This document shows positions 23,521 through 36,300 of a stretch of DNA of 64,000 nt, piece by piece. Below the pieces are notes generated by a model. The model did no database searches, was not told the DNA's origin, and saw only the letters and a list, made by a program, of their open reading frames with translations. Position 1 is the first letter of the stretch; each line of letters starts with the position of its first letter. A program made the translations under genes and the position numbers. The DNA comes from Coffea arabica (taxonomy: Eukaryota > Streptophyta > Magnoliopsida > Gentianales > Rubiaceae), in NCBI RefSeq assembly GCF_036785885.1, contig NC_092312.1, forward strand, positions 17,440,001-17,504,000, given 5' to 3'.

Positions 23521-25244
23521 ATTTGAAGTCAGAACTTGTTAATTTAGCAACCCAGTCACTACTAGCAGTTGTTGATAAACAATTGTTTGACTCTATGATT
23601 TAGAGTTAAAGGGAGCATTAGTAGCAAATTGTCAAAAAGAGTACCTGTGTGGAATACCTTATTCTGCCCGCAAGCAACTTCTTGCACAGAAAATTTCTTT
23701 CAAATCGTCAAAAGATGCTTGCTATCAAACTTTAAACAGAACAAAAAGGGGACTGGAAGAAGAACATGATGGCCTGGCCCATGGATTAGTCCTTGACATG
23801 TTTAGGAGTGTGATGTGAAAGGCACGCAATCAAAATGTTGCCTTGTTTCGAAAGCATAATAACTTTTTTTAACTGCTTCACTTGCAGATTCATTCATTCA
23901 TTAGCTGTGATTTTCGGCAACTTCTTCTGGGAGCATCACCTCATTAGCTATCTCCACACCTCACACCTATGCGGCTACACCCAAAAAAGAGCAGTGACAT
24001 CTACTGCGCCTACAGTTTTTAATCAAATTAAAAGATTGAGCTGAAAAGTTTCAAAAGAAAAAAAAAAAAAAGACGAACCGTGATGCATACGATATTGAAT
24101 ACGGACGAAAAAAGGGACATCCGATCCGATATATATAGCGGTGCAAAAGGGGCAATGGATTGCTAAATAAATAAAAGAAGAATAACGCTGGAGACTTATT
24201 ATTAGAGAGTGGATTTTATCAGAAATGATTTTAAGGCCCCGAAAAAGTGCTCAACGTACGTATGGGAAGGTCCACAGAAGCTTTCCAACCAAAGTACCCA
24301 TCATCGCGTCGCTTCCATGCCAATCATGACTTGTATGTTCTTTTTCCCATACCAACGGATCTAGATTAAAGACCAAAAAAATCGTTTTTTAATCGTCCCA
24401 TACCAAAGCCATTTCGATGGAAATATTTGGCACCTGGCATCATATGATATACCATACCACCCCCCTTAGTCTAATAGTCCAAGGGAGGATTAGAAACTTT
24501 TTTTTTTTATCGATACAGAGGTGTCCGAATCAATCCTTATGAGACCCGACTGGAGGATTAGAAACTTCGCTTGCTGAAAGTTTGATGAATAGACTAGAAC
24601 TTAAATCTGTCGCCAGAATTACATGTCAACCACCCCCGGCTTTGCACTGATCTAATGGGCTCTCGTGTCCATTAACGAACGCAAAGTCCAAACTGGAGCC
24701 CCAACAATCACTGATGCCACGGCGTAGCCGTTGGGCCGGGCCCCTGCGGCTTCTCTCGACTCACGGGTACAATCAGAAAAGATACTTATCTCGGATTTAA
24801 ATGCATTTCTTGAAGGTCAGGTCAGGTGGGCTCAACACACTAGAAAAATATATAGCCATTACAGTACCATGTTTGCTTGCTGCAATGTGGAACAAACTTT
24901 TTCTGGACAACCGGTGGCTGATCATGAAGAAGTTTCCTTCTTTATCATCATGATTACCAATTCAAGCGCATAATTAATTATGGCTAAATGGAAACAAAAC
25001 TCATATGCAAGAGATTAAAGATGACATGGAAGACGAAACGCTGAAAATAAAAATAAACAAAAGAGCGATAATATCATATGCAACTTTTGCTGCTGTTTTT
25101 CCTCCAGATCAGAGATAGACGGCACCCAAAATAAATAAATAAATAAACATTTCGGTCTAAGAAATTATAAAGAGACTTGGCAGCAATTAATCTCATATCT
25201 TATTGCTTGAACTTGCGCTGGCGCTGGCGCTGGCGCTGGAGCTG

Positions 25245-27451
25245 TTACAAGGAAGACATGTACATCATCATCTCCCCCGTAGCTAAATGGAAAATATCAT
25301 CAAATGAGAACGCCTCCGGGTACTGATGATCCACAGCTCCACTTGCCTGAAACGCAAAATCATCATGTACCCAAAAAAAATGTGTTGTTATCATCAAGAA
25401 AGGTAATTAAGACTAATTAATTACCAACATTTGCAGCAACGATCGACTAAAAGATACTAGATGGAATGAAACGAGAATCCATACCCTACGTGTGTCTTCT
25501 CTTTAGAAAGGCATACCCAAGTATCAGAAAAGAAACAAGGAATAATTTTTTTCTTGATCTTGATTGATATTATTATTAATCCAAATGGCAATTGCATCTA
25601 CTACGTCACAGCGACAGTGGGTGGCATGCAACAATCGCAGCCGGCTAACTATCCTGTGGAGTGGCAATCATGGTAAGTAATGCAAAATTGAATGAGTAAT
25701 CGAACAAGTTTCTTGAACTCATGAATTTGTGGTTAAAGGGAAAAACAAAACGCCCACACACACACACACACACGGTCTAGCATTTTCCTTTTACCTCTGT
25801 AAGATGTACTCCTATATATATATATGGTGCACCATCCAGGTCACTCACAAGCTTAATTCCTAATTTCGACAAGAACAATTTCTCGCGTAACTATTTATTC
25901 TTCTCCTGAGGTAGTGTTGAATTAAGTTCTATTGAATAAAATAAAGACTGACATTTGTTGGCAATCGAATTTTTTTTTTTTTTTTTGGAAACAAACAGAA
26001 GGAAGATTACTTACTTGGGCTTGAATCATGTACAAGCTCCTATAATTGTCAGATGAAACATGAGCAGATACAACCTCTAGCTTATGCTTTTCCAAGAAGT
26101 AGCAAATGGCACTGAAGAGTCCGAGCTTCTTGGGACAGCAAATATTGATGTGTGCTTTGTCACCGCATACATTGAGGACCATGTTTGGAGTAGCCCATGT
26201 TCGAAAACTAGTAGGAAATCTAGCAACCCCGAGTGGGTTCGGGTTGGAACTCAGTTGGCTCGAAGATCCCTGATCAGCTAAAAATGCCTCCCTCGAATCC
26301 ATGGCTAATCTGTGTGGTGTAATCATAGAAGGGTCATAATTGATCGTTGTCAGGCCACGAATCATTTCCAGCTTTTGCTTCTGAAGCCGCTGAAGTGTTT
26401 GTTGCAGTGACCTGATGTAGTTTACTGCCTCATCAACAATAGTTGACTTGTCAGCCTGAAAAAAAAAAATCAGTGACAATTACCACCCCAAGAAAAACAT
26501 CATATACATGATGAACAATTCTTTGATTTCTAGTAATTTTTTAATCGCTAGAGGAGGATAAACGTCAAGATTGATTTCATGGACTCAGAGAGAAGGCATC
26601 CAAGGAGATTTATGGCACTCCTAGGTAAAGATTAGTGCCTTTCAACAGAGGCTGCTAGTTTCTCAAGCCGTCTATCCATGCAAAGCCATCCTGTGAGCTT
26701 CGGTTCCTTGTACAACCGTGACAAAAATGACTTGATCGAGATGAAGCGAGTCATGAATTTTCCTATATGTTTCCAAAATTCGTTAATAGATAATCAATTT
26801 CTTCTTCAATTTATTATTATTATTTTTTTTTGGTTTGTTGGCTTCGCAGAAAGAACTGAACTTGAAAAGCCGAACAAACTGCTCATATAGTAGTATGTCA
26901 CGAAAGGTGCCTTTTGATATATCCTTCTTTCTTTTGAGAACATAACTGATTACAACTTTGTCCGATCAAAACTCGAAGAGAGAGGGTTATCCAAAAAGGA
27001 GGGAAATAGAGGACTCTAGTGTCGAAGGGAGAAAATTGATGGTTTAATCAAATTAAACATTTTTACATACATCGATGCATGAGTTACCTACCTTAGGAGG
27101 AAGTTGAGGAAGCAAAGACTGGAGATTAGAAAACATGCTTCTCATCTTCTTCCTCCTTTCTCGTTCTGTCCATATATGCAACTCATGATCTGCTCCAGCA
27201 CCGCCTTTCCCTTCAGCAGCCTGATCATTCCCTTCAACACTAGGCTGCTTTCCATTTTTTCTCTTCCTCTTCCCCAAGGATGGCCCAACCCTGGGCTCAG
27301 CTTCCCTCGGAGTGGGACAGTTTGAATTATTGGATTCGCTAAACTTCTTAGCAGGTTGGTTTTCATCACTTCTTCCCGAGTTATCCGAGTTTGATAACGC
27401 CCATACCTCATTATCCCAAAGGAAGTTATCCTGGCTACCCCCGTCAGACAT
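25245..27451 (-). CDS. bHLH95: bHLH transcription factor, bHLH95/ZHOUPI (RGE1)-like
   Basis: Three exons on the minus strand, 27451-27092, 26455-26015 and 25346-25245, join in frame to 300 residues. The start at 27451 gives [17 protein letters not shown]; the upstream in-phase extension is hydrophobic and leader-like. A basic patch KRKRK (61-65) is a likely nuclear signal. The bHLH domain spans about 89-140: H92-E96-R100 in [12 protein letters not shown] is the E-box-reading triad, and exon 1 ends exactly in the loop (LLPQLPPK). Residues about 211-267 form the ACT-like dimerisation fold of this subfamily, and the tail ends MMMYMSSL. Arabidopsis ZHOUPI acts in endosperm with ICE1 to direct endosperm breakdown and embryo cuticle formation. 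Membership in the bHLH90-95-type group is secure; strict orthology to ZHOUPI is probable but not proven. Confidence 0.87.
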
Positions 27452-30400
27452 GGATGAGAAGGAAGTTTTTAACAAAGAAAGAACAGAAGTTACAGAAATA
27501 TAGACAATAGAGACTATATATATATTCTTGCTTCTGATACGTGTGCAGATTGTAAAAGAGAACAAGGAAGAAAGGAGAAGCGGGACAAAATAAGAAGGAA
27601 AAGGGTGCAAGGGAAGAGGAAGAAAGAGTTATGGTGAAGATAGAGGGCGCAGGCCTTTAAAGGGTTGGCCGGGGTGGCAGTGGCAATCCAAGCAAATATA
27701 TATATTCACAAGGTCGTAGAAAAATAAAATGCTGATTCGCTTGGCCGGTGCCTCAATTAGGAACAGACCAAAAAACAATCATAAGCCAAAATGCCGTTAC
27801 CGGCTTCAATATATATATATAAAAAAAAAACGGCTGCTAGCTCAAGAAAGCAGTAAGCAGCAAGTACCCAAAATAAATTAATTAAAAATGAAAAGAGTGT
27901 TCTTCCTTCTCTATCTCTCAAGGGGGCCCCACTTTCCTACTCGGATACTCATGATGGACCCTACGCATTATTTGCCTTGTAATTACACTGGGGGCTGGGA
28001 TGCCATTGCCAGTAAGAAACCTATTTAACCCATCTCATGCACCACTCATCTCTGCATCAGAAACCAGGTTACCTCCGATCAGTTCAAGTGTGAACTAAAA
28101 AGATGCTAATTGAATTTGCTCCCTTTACTGACCTTTTTATAACCCTTTCTCTTTTGTGAAGAGAGTAGGATAAGTTTTGTGCTTTGTTTGTTGTAATCTT
28201 GTGACTAGATATAATCATTATTAAGGGCCAAAATCACACGAGAGTTACATGTAAATCTCATGTTTTCACACTTACAGCAGCTGTCTTCAGCCTTTACCTC
28301 CTCACTTTCCATAAAAAAAAAGTGCGTGTTGTTTAACATGAGTTACCACTCCTCTCACCCTCCAAATCTGCATGAATTACCACTCCCATATCTCATTCTT
28401 CTCCTGATGTTTGGCCTAAATCATTTATAATTGGTTGGATGAATTTACTTTTACATGTTTTACTTCTTATAACGTACGATTACAAGAGTTGCGACCTTTT
28501 TCCCCCATTAGGTGATTTTAAGTGTGTTGTATATTGGAAAAAGCTCGCCTGCATTGGGAAATATAATCGGCGAACAGGAGGTGGCATTGTGCATCTGAAT
28601 ATGGCTTGCATGCTTTAATTAAAGCCTTCAATTCTTGCAGCCATTCACCGGTTGGGCGTATTAATCCTGTTCTACCTCATCCCCTTCCAGGATTATGAGC
28701 CGATGTCTACATTCATGGCAAAACAAATGCAACCAGGATCATTACTGGTGAGGCTGTGCCTGTGAATCCCGCTCATTTGCACTGAATTATGTATCGTTTT
28801 TACTATGACTCGAATCATTGTATATGCAGAAAATTGGAACCGTAGAAAAATGGTGGCATGGAACCAGAAGTGGCAAAATGGCTGCATAGGGGAAAAGGGG
28901 AAAAAAAAAAAAAGGCGCAAACAAACAAACGAATGCTTCGCTTATATATTAAACAACGGATAAGAACGATGGTATATGCCTTTCTAGCATCCCTATTGCA
29001 GTTCAGACTAAATAGAATAAATAGCTTCCTTTTCCTGTTTAGTTTATGGGTCCATATTACGAATTTTGTAGCAATTGTACTGCATTAATTCACTCGTAGT
29101 TTACGTATGCAAGAAGTCATTGCATCCGAATAAGGGTTTGCTCTTTTTTCTTTTTCATTTCTTTTTTTTTTTCTCCTCTCTTGTAGAACTGGTTAAGGGG
29201 GGAAAAAATTTGCAGCGAAGGTACTGTAATTTTCGTGTAAACTATTCATATTTGGTCTTCTCAGAGGCAAAGAAATACTACTGTTGGCTGGGTGACATCA
29301 GTATCACTGATCACGCTCACAGAATACAGCAATCCAAGAAAAAGAATTGAAGGTATTAGAAGGTGCATTAGGAGGATTAATTTTGTGGTGGGAACAAATA
29401 CACACGCATACATAGAATATTGTCAATTTGGCAATGAATTTTTGGCATAATTTTATTGGTTTTCTGCAGCGAAGAGCCGCAAGCTGCCATCCTGACGATA
29501 ACGAACCGAAAAAGCAGTTGCAGCCCTTTTGGTCCAAGTTCCACTTGGGCTTTGGTTGATTCTTTCGTTCTTCATTTTTTTTTTAAGGATGGCGGATGTT
29601 CTTGTCCCTGATGTGATGTGCTGAATGAAGAACATCTCAAGCTGATCTACTTGCGCTGCCAAAAGAAATAAGGAGTGCTTTCCTCATTTTTTCCTGGGAA
29701 TACGATTTTCTTGGCACTCTTTCAGAGATGATTATGTGTATGGTTTAACCACGATCTTAAGCGGAAGCTTTATAAAGTGATCCAACTCCCTCAAACTCAA
29801 TTTATTAAGAACTGGAGTTGAAGATTAATTGTGGAGCATGGTATTACTGGCATTCAACCTGGCAAATTTACACTGACACACACACACACATATGTATATA
29901 TATATATAGCATATGAAGATAATATTCCAAAAGAATGAAGAGCTATTTTGAGGCAGAACTAACGTTGGTTCTAAAATAAAATCATCGAACAACTCGAAGT
30001 GTAATGAAGACATTAAATCCAATTTATTGTTCGACATCGTTTATGCCCTTAAGTTCATAGATCTCCTTTCAACTGAAAGTCTAAAAACATCTCAGGTTTC
30101 AAGTACGAGGAGGCAATCAAATGCCAAAAAGCCACAAGAACTTCAGCCCTGGACGAACGTTTTCGTTGTCGGGAGCCTCCCGCGCAGCCCCTCACAGTCC
30201 TAAAACCGGAAACAAAACTTAATACAGAGTTTCCCGTCGATCTCCACGAAACCCCCCATAGCGTTTGATACTCTTGGCTCTGTCAAGGATGCCCAGATCG
30301 CACCTTTTCCCCTTTCTTTAACAGTTAAAATGCCACATGGGGAACCATGTTTTTTTTTTTTTTTTCATCTTCATTTTACTGTAAACTGTAGAGGCGTTAC

Positions 30401-31133
30401 AAAAGTGAGTTAATGATTGAAAAAGTTAAAGAAAGTAGAAAAAAATGATTGGAGATAGGGTTGTCTGTGACGTGACGTATGGGATGGTTGTTAGAAGAAT
30501 CTGAGGGGGGTTTGGTTCCAAGTTTGAGTGTTTCCTGGGGAATGAATTATGAAACTACACAAAAAGGTCTGAGAATGCTTGCGTTTCTGGTAATCATGAA
30601 AATTCGTCCTCGTCCTCATTCCTCCATCCATATGCGGTATTGCTAGGTATCTCTTCTCTCACCAGGTCACCACCCACAACAAAACCTCTGGCCCACTTTC
30701 TAGTAGACAAGAGGTTCTAGTTTGGAATTTCAGAAATATATATATTTATTTCTTACTACTGCTTCCTACGTGGCGTACATGCAACCAACGTGACCACCGT
30801 TCTGGACCCACTCGCTTATTTGTCACCGCCACATCAAATTGGTTTCAGACACAACTGGCAAACCTCCGCACTATATTAACAATGATGAAGATTGAAGGGC
30901 CGATCCATCCATCGATGTTATGCACCTTGTCAATCCGCAGAAGACGCGAATGCTGAGGCTTGGCTTTAAGACTGGCAATACAAAAAAGCTCGAGGGAAAG
31001 GACGGAACAAAGTAATCTTTCTATCTATATTGCAAGTGTTCGAATCTTATCATCCATCTAAGAATTGTGTTGACGAGCGATTTGTAAAACTTTATATAAA
31101 CGGGCTTAATAGTTCTAGAGATCATGTTCTGAC
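27452..31133. other. Intergenic region upstream of the bHLH gene
   Basis: The bHLH promoter and leader lie at the left end; an ATATATATATAG tract near 27513-27524 could be its TATA region on the minus strand. The remainder shows only short unrecognised frames, including one at 29453-29662 on the minus strand with no family match. (CA)n and (TA)n runs lie near 29876-29907. No gene is supported. Confidence 0.4.
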
Positions 31134-31136
31134 TTA

Positions 31137-32094
31137 GGCTCCGTTTGATAACACTGAATCTGAATTCTGAATTCTGAACTCTGAATTCTGAATACTGAAA
31201 TAATTAATTTGCTGAATTTTAAGCACTGAAAAGAGATATATGAATGTCTGAATCTTAATGCTGAATCTATTTATACTGTTTGATAAATATTCATAACTTA
31301 ATGCTTAAGAAGCTAAATTGTACAATTTTGCCCTTCTATCTTTTAATCCAAAAAGGAAATAGAACCTATGATTTAATTAATTTAAAATTGTTAGGTATGA
31401 AAATGACAATGATTGTGAAGAGCAATGCATACAATGACAATATTTCTTTGTGTGGGAAAAGGGTATGGTTTCATCGTTTTGAAAATAGGAAAACGAGCTT
31501 TTAATACTCCAAAAGCATGTTCAATTACATTTCTCAATCTTGCATGTGCTTGGTTAAAGCGTTATACTTTTGATCTTGGACGAGAAGCATTTCGAAAATC
31601 AAATAACCAATATCTAATATTTCGATATGGTGTCATAAAGCCACGTGTGTGTGGATAAGTTGTATCACATAAATAATATTTATCTGTACAAAAAATATAT
31701 ATATATATCAAAATATAAATGTTTGTGGATGAAAATTACTGCAAAAAAATACTATTGTTAAAAAAAAATTTTGAATAGAGAATATCAGGTTGTTTTGTTT
31801 AATTAGATAAGGATTTTAAATAGGAAATATTAGGTTGTTTAATTAGATAAGGATTTTGAATGTAATTAACAAACAGGGATATATTTGATAGATAAGATAA
31901 AGTAGTTGAAATAAATTTCTTGATTCTTATCAAATTAAGCATTCAGCTACGATTCTTGTGCTGAAAAAAATACATACAAATTCAGTACCACTTAATAAGT
32001 TCAGCAGGTGAATTTTTATTTATCAAACACCCACAACATCTGAATGTCTGAATGAATTCAGTTTCAGCACTTTTTTATGTTATCAAACAGGCAC
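31137..32094. mobile_element. PIF/Harbinger deletion derivative
   Basis: A 958-bp element flanked by TTA (31134-31136 and 32095-32097), the 3-bp target duplication of PIF/Harbinger. The ends are inverted: left GGCTCCGTTTGATAACA, right GTGCCTGTTTGATAACA on the other strand. Subterminal DNA is rich in TCTGAATT and TTCAG words. The inside keeps the C-terminal part of a transposase on the minus strand (separate entry) but lacks the rest of it and the second Harbinger gene, so it cannot move by itself. Confidence 0.88.
31396..31677 (-). pseudogene. Broken PIF/Harbinger transposase, C-terminal fragment
   Basis: Read on the minus strand, the segment encodes typical Harbinger DDE-domain blocks: a TYPHTRGFMTPYRN block followed by RYWLFDFRNASRPRSK, an in-frame TAA stop at 31562-31564, then RFNQAHARLRNVIEHAFGVL and KARFPIF. 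The Asp of the second catalytic block (CDTTYPHTRG) and the Glu of NVIEHAFG are still present, which shows fairly recent decay. No start and no N-terminal half remain, and the stop splits the fragment. It is a relic of an autonomous element, related at superfamily level to the ALP1-like gene at 46888. Confidence 0.85.
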
Positions 32095-32097
32095 TTA

Positions 32098-33319
32098 CAG
32101 TGGTGGCCAATACATCCAAACTTTTTTTTATAAAAAATGAATTTTTAAAAACAAAAAGAAAAAGAAAAAAGGATGGCAAGCAGCTGGCGGACAGAATCAA
32201 TTCAAGGTATGTATAGATGGCAGTTATCTGAATGTATTCTTAGAGGGCATAGTTAAATTGAAGAATGGTTACCGTGCCTACAGTTTTTAGTCATTCAATG
32301 GCAAAACTTGATTCCTTGAGTCTGTCCCTCTCTCCTAAGGTAGAATAGATTAAATTATACAAAAGTTATTATTTCTAAAAAAAAAAATAAAAAGGCAAAA
32401 TTTGCCTCAAGATGACGTAAGGTGGAAACAGAGAGTTTCCCCCACTTGGCTTGACACACAAGCCAGGGCTGAGATCCTGGTACTAACCCGATAATTGTAC
32501 ACCTCTTGTATACCTTTTGTTATGGATATATACAAAACCGACGCTTCTGGGGCAACCAAAAAAAAAAAAAAAAAAATCCAGAGAAGATATATACAAGAAA
32601 CAAGCCAACAGAAAGTGCAGAAACCATCTGAGAAGACAATGAATTGAATAATTCATAATAAACATATAGTTGTTGTCTCAAAAAACGCTTCCTTGGATTA
32701 TGTTATGCTATTAGCTAATCCCACCGCCCTACGTTTCCGTTCTGGTTCCGCTAATCAACAATAAAGAAACCAATAGAAAACGCAAATTCTTGGCACAGGT
32801 TTCAATGCCTACAATTACAGACGCGACTAATCGCCCGACATTTATCAGAGGACCCAGCAAAGAATTCCAACTAAACCGTTGTTCAATTTTAACAATCAAC
32901 ACAACACAAATTCGATCTTCCTGCCCCAAGGTAAAAGCCGAAAAATAGAGAGAAATCCATATTACTGTTCCCATACCCTCGGATAAAAACTGAGAGAGAG
33001 AGAGAGAGAGAGAGATCCTTATTACTAATTACCGTGAGGAAGTGGCACTACAAGGCTAGCATAATACACACTAAAATTTAAAAACTGTCCCAAGAATTTT
33101 ATGTTAGAATGATACTCATCAAGAATAGATGAAGTTTATCACATAAATGCAGCAAGACTTCTTTTATAATATAACAATCTCCTTTCCCCCTTTGAACCAC
33201 CCGGTACAGTATTACACAGGTAACACAAAAAGGGATTTCTTATGGTATGACAACAAAATGTATCTTCAAGTTGAAGAACCAATAAATATCCAAGGGGGAA
33301 GCAGGGGCGAATTTGTGTT
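32098..33319. other. Intergenic region and 3' end of the RING gene
   Basis: No independent gene is supported. A (GA)n microsatellite lies at 32992-33015. The last few hundred bases probably hold the 3' untranslated region of the minus-strand RING-H2 gene. Confidence 0.45.
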
Positions 33320-36300
33320 TCAAGTTTCCAAGGCCGTTGTTTTACAAATGGGACAGAGATTCTTCATTGTCAACCACTGTTTAATGCAGTTTGTGTGAAA
33401 CTCGTGCCCGCAATTCAGTGTCCCAGTATCGTCTCCAGCGATGTAGTCCTCCTGATAAAGATTAAACCAAACATACAATTTATTTATATTGCTAACTGTA
33501 ACCTTCCAGCTCCCTGCTCTCATAATATTTCAAAGATGGATCTTACCTGACATATGCAGCATGGCTCAAGGTTTGGCGATTCATCTGTGATGAACTGATG
33601 TCTCCGATGTTTCAGTGCATGAAATATGGCATTATCACTCAATCCCGTACTCACATTTCCGATGCGTTCCTCCAAGGCAAGCAACTCCTGGAAAATCGCT
33701 CAGGTGTGATGTGAACTAACCAACCAGGAGGGAGTAAACCCAAGTACAGCAAAAGTTCAACCACATTACCTCATAGGACATATTATCAACATCCAGCCTC
33801 ATGTCTCTGTGCCTATCATGCAACTCAGCAGCCCCATTGACAAATGGATCTAACATCATATAATCCTAAAATATAAACCAGGGAACAATGTGAGGCACGA
33901 TTACAGTTCTGTGCAGCAATAAAAAGTGCCCAGCTATGGCAAATCAAGACACACCTAGAAAGCAGCATATGAATTTTTAAGTTGCACTTCCTCAAATTTT
34001 TTCTGACTCTTCACAGCTCAATTTCAATCGAGCAAACATCGAAGAAAGGGGTCGCAGATGTTTCAGTTTTATATGGAACATGTTTAGATCCTTTTAGTGG
34101 ATTTCCAATTAAAATTCAAATTACAATGTACACAAAACTTATGCTTGATTACCATGAAGGCACAAAACATGAGTACTGCATATGTTGCAGTCTATGTGCT
34201 TAAAATTCAGGTAGAAAACATGAGCTACCGGCAAAGAGGGCTTTACTTATTCACTCCTATTGTAAATTGTTAGGACCAACAGCCATTCTTGTTTTAAAAA
34301 AAATGAAAATTTTCACGCTAGCTAGATAATTGCAAAGATGGTTCCCTGCAGCAGGAAGCTTGATGCAACAAGGTAAGGGGAGTGGCCAAACAAGTTTCAA
34401 GAGGTCTTTACGTATAATCTTCTTTCTGCATTATGTTCCAGTTGACTAAGCAGAAAGCTACACATATCAGTTGCAGTTATTCTTGTACATTCCGATAGGC
34501 GCAAGAAGTACATCAATCAGCATATGTTATAATGTAAAGCACATGAAGAAAGCGCCATTGGTCGAGTCTCTGCAAGTTAAGCTGCAAAAACGCTACAGAC
34601 TATTCATGATTGTATAAAAGATTAATTTCAAACCTCAGCTCGCAAGTACTCTGCCCGTCGCATCGCAGTCAGCACTTGACGAATCTGTTGCACATGTTAC
34701 AAAACAAAAAGATGAAAGAAATTTCAGGCAACAGATACAAGGAAAATAATCAGCTGAATCAATTATACAAAAAGCATCACAAGTGCAGAATGAAATTTTA
34801 AACATGTAATTTTCAGTCATAGCTACCATACCAATTCAAACTTATGACCAGTAATTTTGGACTTGTATAAAAGAAACAAGAAGTTAGGGTGGGTAGTTTG
34901 GGGAGCCACCCCAATGTGTCTGTGATCATATGAGAAAACAGGGACATCAAAATGCATGGGAAAAAGTTTTTACACAATGACCAACTCGAATAGACACCAA
35001 CTGCACATAGCTATCAGCTCACTGAAATGTTGAATAAGTATGCCTCATTATCACAAAAGCTTCAAATTTCTCCTAATTGCCTTGTAGACTCAAATTCCTA
35101 AAAGAATATATTTTCCACTCGCTTTAACAAACATGGTAGAAGAAGCATGAGGATGAGCCAAAAAACTTACTCTACCAGGCAAAGATTAACATGAATCAAG
35201 GACCTACTTTGCCCAATTTTAAGCTCATTTGGAAAGAATGCGGCACTACAATTGAATGCAAATATCTCATGCCGAACTTTCTTCACTCACTCATGTCCAA
35301 AGTTAAGAGGAATGTTAAAAAATTTACTAAAAAGAGTTACACTGTAAAACAACTGAAATCATCATGTTTTTCATTTCTTGGTTGTGAGTTAATAAATATT
35401 TCTCCCTTTTTCCGGCTTTCCCATGCCCTCGAACTCCTAAGAGATGTATTCTCCACTAATTTCAATCAATATAGAAATAGAAGCAAGCGGAAGAAAAAAA
35501 ATTGCTATGCTAAGGTAAACATAAATCCAGGTCCTCCTTTTACCAATTTAAGCACATTCAAGGGGTATAATGCATCAAAATCAAATGCAAATAAAAGATC
35601 TACAAATATGAAAAAAAATTATTAAATCTACAGAAGTTAAAAATGGGAAGTCACGATCATCAACCTTGTGATCCACAAGATGCACAATGTGCCACAATCT
35701 CTATGTGCTAGAGAGATAATACACTGTTAATGGAGAATTTGTAGGGTTCTCCAATCTAACCATCACCCAATAGAAAGACAAGAATAAGAAATCAAAAAGA
35801 AGAATGTAGCGATTTATACCCAACCCAATCATGGAACACTATGATCTCATGCAACAAATGAGTCACTTAAACAATTTTCCCAACCATGGAACACCATTAC
35901 ATCATGCTACAGAATGAGTCGCTTGATAATAATTTTCCTTAAGTCTGAAAAATATCAAGCTAAATATCCATCACAAAATCCAGCGAAAGTATCAATATAG
36001 ATTACCCCTAAAAAACAGTACCAGACTACTGGCAGAAGGCTATGACTTAAAAAAATGTGAGACCAACCTAAATGAACTGCTTAATATTCCTTCAAAACTT
36101 TTTTTAAAAAAAAAATAGTTTTACCAACTCTTTTATCTACTGTGTACCTCATCGGACCAACATGAACAGCTACCACATTTTTCAAGCAAGACAAGTATAA
36201 AGAACAGTGGAAAATTGCAACGTAGGTCATGAATTGATAAAATAAGAATGCTAAGAGCTCCTAAGCACAAGTAGGGGCATTCTTTTCTTGCTTGTGGGAT

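Larger units (their letters stand above)
22915..25244. other. Intergenic region between the U-box and bHLH genes
   Basis: The U-box 3' untranslated region is followed by a (GA)n microsatellite (23105-23135). A copy of the TTTGGATTG MITE lies at 23412-23520. No gene is supported in 23.5-25.2 kb. A four-fold GCGCTG repeat at 25215-25239 lies just beyond the stop of the minus-strand bHLH gene, within its 3' untranslated region. Confidence 0.45.

Noticed and set aside
35191-35625. 144-codon plus-strand frame inside the RING gene
   Set aside because: It lies in the 2.1-kb intron between exons ending 36781 and starting 34684, is Lys/Asn-rich and matches no family.
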